A stretch of 64,000 nucleotides of DNA from Sipunculus nudus (taxonomy: Eukaryota > Annelida > Sipuncula > Golfingiida > Sipunculidae), in contig CM049319.1 in assembly GCA_026874595.1 (NCBI GenBank), forward strand, positions 65,835,417 through 65,899,416. Direction: 5' to 3'. Shown here in pieces: positions 58,191-64,000 of the stretch. Each line of letters opens with the position of its first letter. Positions within the stretch are counted from its first letter, which is position 1. The translations under genes and the position numbers were made by a program. The notes beneath the pieces are model-generated. The model saw nothing but the letters and a program-made list of their open reading frames with translations, searched no databases and was not told the DNA's origin.

Positions 58191-58238
58191 ATTCACCTGA
58201 TGATCGGGTCGCATCCCGTGAAACAGACTGTTGTGAAT
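58191..58238 (+). ncRNA. Hammerhead ribozyme motif, right arm
   Basis: The whole type I layout is present. Stem I is ATTCAC/GTGAAT (58191-58196 with 58233-58238). The core is CTGATGA (58197-58203). Stem II is CGGG/CCCG around TCGCAT. GAAA lies at 58220-58223. Stem III is minimal, CA/TG around GAC. Then TT precedes the predicted cleavage site between 58232 and 58233. Very short stem III is typical of Penelope-like retroelement hammerheads. The first pair of stem II is U-U, which may lower activity. It is a self-cleaving RNA candidate by sequence only. Confidence 0.55.
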
Positions 58239-58269
58239 TAACAGTGTTGTTTTTCTTCAGAGTTATACC

Positions 58270-58346
58270 GCTCTGGCCTAGTCTGTAGGCCATAGAGCAC
58301 TTTACATCGGAGGGTAACACTAACTTCTACATGTATATATATATAA

Positions 58347-58380
<34 letters not shown>

Positions 58381-58875
58381 GTCATGTATATAGATTTTTA
58401 TTCATAATATATATTTCCACGCTCTGGTTATACCTTCGAGCACTTTGTCATCAGTGCATTAAAACAGCCTACAAAAGAACAATTGTATATATAATACAAA
58501 TATGTATATACATACATAAACATATATATTTTCTTCAATATAGGTAAAGAAAATGGGTTGGTGTACGTTGAAAACTATAAACGTAGCCACACCTCTATAT
58601 AGTTGTTAGAAAGGGAGGAACCGAATAAACCAATTTCCTTGATCTATACAAAGGAAAGCTTTGGAAAAAGAGTTTTACCATATTTTTGTATGTTATCGAT
58701 CGGGAGTTTCTAAACTTTAGGCCGTGTACTTTATCTTTACATTTTGAGTTACAGGTACCTATTTCTATTTAATTTTTATCATGTCCTTAAAATACATATT
58801 TTATATAATCTTTGAAGCTCTATTTGCTCATCACGCATTCTACCTTTATTTCGTATTAATTTGTCTTTACTTGAG
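58270..58875. other. Intergenic DNA with retroelement-end fragments
   Basis: GTTATACCGCTCTGG near 58262 and, inverted, CCACGCTCTGGTTATACCTT near 58420 are related words that recur at Penelope-like ends. (TA)n at 58345-58380. No gene. Confidence 0.4.
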
Positions 58876-58877
58876 TA

Positions 58878-59141
58878 ATTATGGGCTAAGGAACACTGGG
58901 CTCTTCAGCTGTCCCATCGGGCAGGTCGCCAGGAATCAGTGTGTTCAACTCAAATGACACGCAATGAGTAATACTGATACAAAAACAGTATTGTTGGCAC
59001 AGGTAGAAGAACAGGCTTAAATTTTTCACGAGATGGGTATTCATCACGGGGTAATTCATAAATACTCACTTGGGAATCGTTTCAAGGCTTTCTTTGAATA
59101 TATCAGGATCTAATACACGTAATATCATAAGGAGCCTTAGG
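58878..59141 (+). repeat. ~250-bp dispersed repeat, copy 1
   Basis: Matches 63235-63477 over its length (GGGCTAA, CATGACACGCAAT-like CAAATGACACGCAATGAGTA, TTGGCACAGGTA, TTCATAAATA, ACACGTAAT, AAGGAGC). It lacks TIRs and an obvious Pol III head; type unknown. Confidence 0.7.
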
Positions 59142-59149
59142 TTTTTTTA

Positions 59150-59268
59150 AGGCCAATTTACACGGTGCGATTTTTTTCCCTACGACTGTCGCATGCGATT
59201 ATTGCACGTGATTTTGTGTCGCACGCGACTGTCAGTTTACAAGGTGCGATTTGTGTCGCATACTACTT
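59150..59268. repeat. Short repeat with TTTACACGGTGCGA words
   Basis: TTTACACGGTGCGATTT and TTTACAAGGTGCGATTT are direct copies about 75 bases apart, with TCGCATGCGA and TCGCACGCGA palindromes between. Probably a MITE end remnant. Confidence 0.45.
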
Positions 59269-59559
59269 CATCACTCGAGGTATGTTGCTTGTTAGAGGTT
59301 TCACATCGGATGTGATTGAACGAATTTTATGTCCGCTCGAAAATGTGCTGTACGAAGGAAAAAAATAGAACTCTTCGTGTCATATTGGTGCATTTACATA
59401 ATCAAAACGACCATTTCCAAACGAAAAACATAGAAAATGGATCATTCTTTATCGTTCGCATCGGACAAGAATTGCTGCTTTTCACCTTCAACACAAAAGA
59501 GCCGGAACATTTATAACCATACTGGTTCATTGCTTGCCGGAAATCTTCGATTTCGGTAA

Positions 59560-60440
59560 GCATATAGGTCAGTTGCGTATGTCTGTTTGTTGGTTTGGGT
59601 GTGTTTGTTTGTCAGTACTCTCCTGGCTACATTGATGTAGCAATCGATCTGAAACTTATGGGGTTGATCAATTGAAAGTCAACAGTCCCGGAATCCTATC
59701 GATTTTGGTCAAAATAGGTCAAAGGTCAAGGTCATCACAAAACGTCGAAATTTTATTTCATCATATCTTTGTCAATATTTGTCATATCTTCACAAACATA
59801 GACTCATTTTCTTCCGCCGCGTCTTCTTCCTACATGGTCTGGTCAACTTGTCTCAACTTTTTGTCGCTTTGTCAGTATGTCTGTCTTTCTGTGAGTTCAC
59901 TCAGTTGTCCTTCATTTCGCCTTCTTGCTGGTTCCTGTGTCATACATATACCCTTTAACAGGCCACCGTTTTGCAGGAATTCTTTTGAAACTGATACACC
60001 TTTTGTCTTGAAGTAATATCTCGAAAGCGATTTTCTTTATTTTTGGTAAAAGGCTACTAGGGGGCGCTACCCTCCAAACGCTACAACATATAATTTTATG
60101 GCCATGTCTCCGAAGCTATTACATAAACCATAGCTTATTTTCTTCCTCTGTGTCTTCTTCATAAACTGGTCAAGTTATTTGGTCTCAATTTTGTGTCCCC
60201 TTGTCAGGATGTCTGTCACGTCAAAACACTTCAAAATGTCATTTCCTCATAAATTTCTCAGTTCTGGTCCTATCTTCACAAACTTTGGCCCAATTGTTTC
60301 ACCTTCGTCTTCTGCATAGCATAGTCTAGTCAACTGGTCTCAACTTTGTGTCAATAGTCTTTATGTCTGTTTTATATATATATATAATATATATGTCTGT
60401 CTGTTTATCGGTTGTCCTCAATTTAGCCTTCTTGCTGGTT
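59560..60440 (+). repeat. Degenerate ~150-200-bp tandem repeat (Helitron-type interior)
   Basis: Units recur near 59700, 60095 and 60230, sharing ATCTTCACAAAC-T, TCATTTTCTTCC, GTCTTCTTC and TGGTC-CAACT-GTCTCAACTTTGTGTC, each followed by a TATGTCTGTC tail. A further partial unit is at about 61030-61200. The first unit begins with AGGTCAAAGGTCAAGGTCA, the same hexamer arrangement as in the Helitron-like arrays. Its open frame 59672-60016 is not a gene. Confidence 0.55.
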
Positions 60441-60444
60441 CTTG

Positions 60445-62340
60445 CCTCTGTTTACGCTCCCGAGGCAGCAGAAATCTTGCGCTTCTAAAGAAGCTACAGA
60501 TATTCGCGCTGCCTGCTTTGATCGTTTATGATGCACTTAAACACCAGGTGGTGAACATGGGCCTGTCTGCTGAAAAAAAAATACTTCTGATGTGACGAGC
60601 AGCCAACCAAAAGCAAGTCAACGAATACTCGACAGGCATCAGGCTCAGCCCAGAAACCACACGTGTGGGGCTACTCGCTCTGAGCTTGTGGCCTGTTCAA
60701 ACGGTCGCCGGGGCGACGAGCTGTCACTCAAAACGAAATAAACAACATTGGCTTCGTGTATTCCTCGCTTTGCTGGTAAACCATGTTGTCTATAGCACAG
60801 TGTCTCATCTGATTGGACCAAAATATAGTGCCCCTCTCTGGTGTAGAGATTCAAGATACAAGGTCATAACAAACAGCGCTTAGGATATAGGTAGTTGGCC
60901 TATGGGTAAAGCGCTGTGTAAAGAACTTCGCCTCTGTTATATAGCATTCTACAGGTCACAGGTTACCAGGAATCACTTTGTAACTTTCACCTATCGTATA
61001 TTGGAACGATTTCTTGAAGCTGTATGTGTATTTTTAAATAGGTCAGAGTTGAAGGTCAACGTCACGAAAACACGTCAAATTTCCATCGTAACTTTCCATC
61101 AATATTGATAAATTCTTTATAAACTATGGCTCATTTTCTTTCTATTCGTCTTCTTTATGATGTGTTCGAGCTATATGTCTTATATCTGTTTAATCCATTA
61201 ATTAATCATTGGATTTCAGATAGATTCTCGCCAGGACGTGTATACTCTTGACGCATCCCCGCGCTCTGATTGGACCGTGACTGGATTATTTCTCCCATTT
61301 TATGGAAATCGCTTCTGCATGGTGACTGCTATTTTTTCCTACACACTAGAACCCGGATGTAACAGTACTTTTAAGTAAACATGACTGATATTTTTCAATT
61401 TTTTTATATCTACTTTTATGGTATAAATTTCTTAGTAAACAATTCTGTATAAGTCAGATGGGGGGCGGGGGGCATAGTCCCCTTCAGCACCCCTGTATAC
61501 ACCCCAGGAGTCTAAACATCTGTATTAGTGATAATATATATAAGTTATTTGGTATTTTCATGCTAATGAAGGAATATGTCCCCAAATGTATTTAAAAAGT
61601 TCTGTCCAACGATCCGTGAGAGAGATCTCGACAGAGAAAGCTGTAGCGCTATCCACGCCAGCCATGATCATTCTGGAGCTACCTTGCTACCAGTGCCTTC
61701 TCGGTCATAAATTATCATCGGTGAACGGCCTTACATTGGCTTGGATCTGATCGGCCGATCTGGAAACACGGTAAATTGATGTATTTCGTCCTGGCAGCAC
61801 TTTAAATAATTTTGATGGTCACCTTTTTCGGATCGTGTTAGAACGTCATAAAGACTCGATTGCAGCATGGTTTGTCCCATTCCTTGCCCAACTTAGCCTT
61901 GGCTTTACGTAAGATAGATAGTTCAAAGAACATCCCGGCTCTTGAGGTAATATCAATAAATCTAATTTTAGTCTTGAAACGCGTGTGCTTGTTAACATTG
62001 TATACTGACTTAAATAATAATAGTAGTAAGTGGGGGAAAAATAACAACACTATATTCACACAATTTCCTTTTTTGCTTAATAAATCGAATTATTCTCTGC
62101 ATTCTTTTTCATACAATGCAATTTATATATTTATTAAGGCCTCATGGTTAACAACGTGGATAGGTCACCATACAAATTTCTTAATAATATTCTTAAAAAA
62201 ACTCTTAATAATAATCATACTAGTACAGGAACTAACATTATTTGATATATTTAGTTACAGTTTTATACACATAAAATGTTTACCTGGAATATAATACTTT
62301 AATGCTATTCAATTATACGTTTTAGAAATTGTGCATACTA
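60445..62340. other. Intergenic DNA, no gene seen
   Basis: No coding region recognised. The 144-codon frame at 61860-62294 is AT-rich, Ile/Asn/Leu-heavy and featureless. Confidence 0.45.
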
Positions 62341-62425
62341 TCCGGGCTTGTGGAGTTTCAGTATACTCTGAACATGCCACCCTGAATAAAGATAATAAAT
62401 ATAATAATAAATAAATAAATAGCAC
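62341..62425 (+). repeat. Retroposon-like 3' tail
   Basis: CACCCTGAATAAAGATAATAAATATAATAATAAATAAATAAATAG-type tail after a short GC-richer segment resembles the 3' end of a truncated LINE or SINE. Body not recognised. Confidence 0.35.
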
Positions 62426-62429
62426 AGTT

Positions 62430-63230
62430 AAATTATATATTTTCTTGATTTATCAGTGGGCGAAAAGAGGAAAAATTAATTAGCACTGCTTAAACAAAAT
62501 AGTAAAAAAATTAACTTAATGTTCATTATATATTTAAAAATTTGTCGTGCACGAGTGGGATCTTTCTTGGTTGTCTTTGTCAAATGAGTGCCTGGTTAAA
62601 ACAAAACACTTTCACTCTTCAGGGACAGATCATGCTCTACTACAGGAAACTTATGATAACTTTAGGATTGTAGAAGTTGGGAAAGGACAATATCAACAAA
62701 CATAATGGACAGAAAGCATTCTGAGATACACACCTCCGCCTGCTTTTTGAGCCACTTCCTTTTGCAAACGATGGTGTTTAATACATAACCATAGCAAATG
62801 TATGAAGCCCAGAAAAATGTCACTGTTCATCGATTCCATGGTTTCCTCACAGCTCAGCACTGGCGGCCAGAATCAAGGTGGCGGCTAAAACCATGAGTTA
62901 ATCTCGCCTTCGTGTACATTTAAAAAAATAAAACGAAACCTATACACCCTGCTTAAAGTGAGGACTCTACCGAATGAATCCATAAACTTGATCCATATAT
63001 AGCGTCGCGATAGAAAACTATTTCTTCCCCATCTTTTTGTTTTGTTACTGATCAAGCTAGGGTGTTCCTCAAAGGCACTGTGTAGCATTGTGTAAAGTGT
63101 TAAGGTTTTTATAGTACTCACCGAAAAGGCGGAATCGTGGTGTGTGTAGGTGTAGCAATAAATACATTTTATCATCTCCTTAATTTACATATATATACCA
63201 TTTATATGTATTTTATGTATGTGATCAGTC
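62430..63230. other. Intergenic DNA, no gene seen
   Basis: No supported feature. Confidence 0.45.
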
Positions 63231-63234
63231 AGGT

Positions 63235-63477
63235 TATTAAGGGCTAAACAGGGCTGGCCTTCCAGCCATCCCACTGGGCAATCCTCCAGATTTCTGTGTT
63301 TATCTCACATGACACGCAATAAGTAATGCTGCAACAAAAACACAAATGTTGGCACAGGTACCAATACAGGATTTTCAACGCGATGGGTTCACCATCAACT
63401 GATTCATAAATATTCAATTCAGCTTTCCGTAAATACCTCTAATCCTAAAACACGTAATGTCTCAAGGAGCGCTCAGG
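63235..63477 (+). repeat. ~250-bp dispersed repeat, copy 2
   Basis: Second copy of 58878-59141, same orientation, moderately diverged. Confidence 0.7.
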
Positions 63478-63479
63478 GA

Positions 63480-64000
63480 GTAACAACAATCAATCATCAA
63501 ATATCTATTTAATGAATTAATAAATAATCCGATTCCACACCTGCAAAAGGTTCGTTCCATCGTTACATCATGAAGATAGATCTAGACCTGCTCTAGGTAT
63601 CTGGACGTAAACCCATTTAACGTGGGGTGGAGCATGGTGGGCCAGAGAGAATATACCTTTCCCATAAGCATGCGCACTGCACGTAACAGTCGTCGGCGTC
63701 TGCTGTGGTCCGGGCCAATGACCTAGCATTGCAGATATTAAATAGGAAACATAAAACAAAGAATGAAACAAAATACATGGCAGAGACATGATCATCAAAG
63801 AAAAGATTGGATTTTTACTTGATCAACAAATAAGTTTCTTCGTTTATCGATATGAAAGACACGAACACTTAGTGTCACTCGTCACCAGCAGTTGTCAGTT
63901 GTGTGACGGAAAAGGCCTCTGTGACATTATACAGTTTCATTTTCTACTCGAAACAATAAATTTTGAGCTGTCTCTCCTGTGTGGGAAGTTTTAAAAAAAT
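63480..64000. other. Intergenic DNA, no gene seen
   Basis: No gene recognised. Open frames 63568-63798 (minus) and 63788-63994 lack domains. Confidence 0.45.

Larger units (their letters stand above)
57873..58267. mobile_element. 95-bp inverted repeat with hammerhead motifs (Penelope-like relic)
   Basis: Arms 57873-57966 and 58173-58267 are near-identical reverse complements, differing at a few bases, and flank a ~206-bp spacer. Each arm carries a hammerhead-type core. The spacer has its own perfect 10-bp hairpin, ATCCTATTGT/ACAATAGGAT (58056-58085). Inverted, partly duplicated terminal repeats with hammerheads are known from Penelope-like elements. No RT is present here. Confidence 0.55.

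Noticed and set aside
61860-62294. 144-codon open frame
   Set aside because: AT-rich, dominated by Ile/Asn/Leu, no domain and an overlapping minus-strand frame of similar length. Looks like chance.

Overview
This is eukaryotic DNA, most likely from a marine invertebrate and plausibly a mollusc or other lophotrochozoan. It is AT-rich, full of dinucleotide microsatellites, and almost entirely intergenic or transposon-derived. The phylum call is inference. It rests on a TRP-channel-like protein resembling spiralian-expanded TRP paralogues and on Helitron-type elements carrying 'TGACCTTTGACCT' arrays. No bacterial or viral gene organisation, rRNA gene or CRISPR array is visible.

Layout. 0.7-4.3 kb: a decayed non-LTR reverse transcriptase (RT) split by a Helitron-like element (1343-3599), then a tRNA-derived SINE. 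4.8-16.2 kb: microsatellites, short palindromic MITEs, a SINE-like remnant, a hammerhead-ribozyme-like motif (8357) and an isolated SAP-like coding fragment on the minus strand (14.6-14.8 kb). 16.6-18.3 kb: a second copy of the Helitron-like element. 18.3-26.5 kb: AT-rich DNA with microsatellites, a small MITE and an LTR-like promoter fragment. 26.6-36.0 kb: two inverted GTCAAATTGACGTC-rich ends that probably bound one 9.5-kb element, with a nearly full-length CR1-type non-LTR retrotransposon nested inside (ORF1 30076-31560, ORF2 to 34574). 36-46 kb: MITEs, a degenerate minisatellite, a decayed coiled-coil pseudogene (40.5-42.4 kb), a 1.5-kb element with 43-bp terminal inverted repeats (TIRs), and copies of a 246-bp dispersed repeat and a SINE. 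48.8-50.5 kb: the only host-type gene, ankyrin-TRP channel-like, with its pore region broken by a frame change. 50.8-64 kb: MITEs, including a hAT element with a perfect 8-bp target duplication, a 95-bp inverted repeat carrying a well-formed hammerhead motif of Penelope type, SINEs and other dispersed repeats.

The parts do not form a functional operon or pathway; the window is mainly a record of transposition. The most informative observations are: (1) a -1 slippery heptamer A AAT TTT in the ORF1/ORF2 overlap of the CR1 element, where ORF2 has no ATG of its own before the endonuclease; (2) hammerhead motifs inside a long inverted repeat; (3) the exact empty site of the Helitron-like insertion, read from the interrupted RT frame; (4) arrays of nuclear-receptor-type half-sites carried by that element; and (5) the TRP-like gene, whose frame can be repaired either by one lost base or by a 56-nt GT-AG intron.
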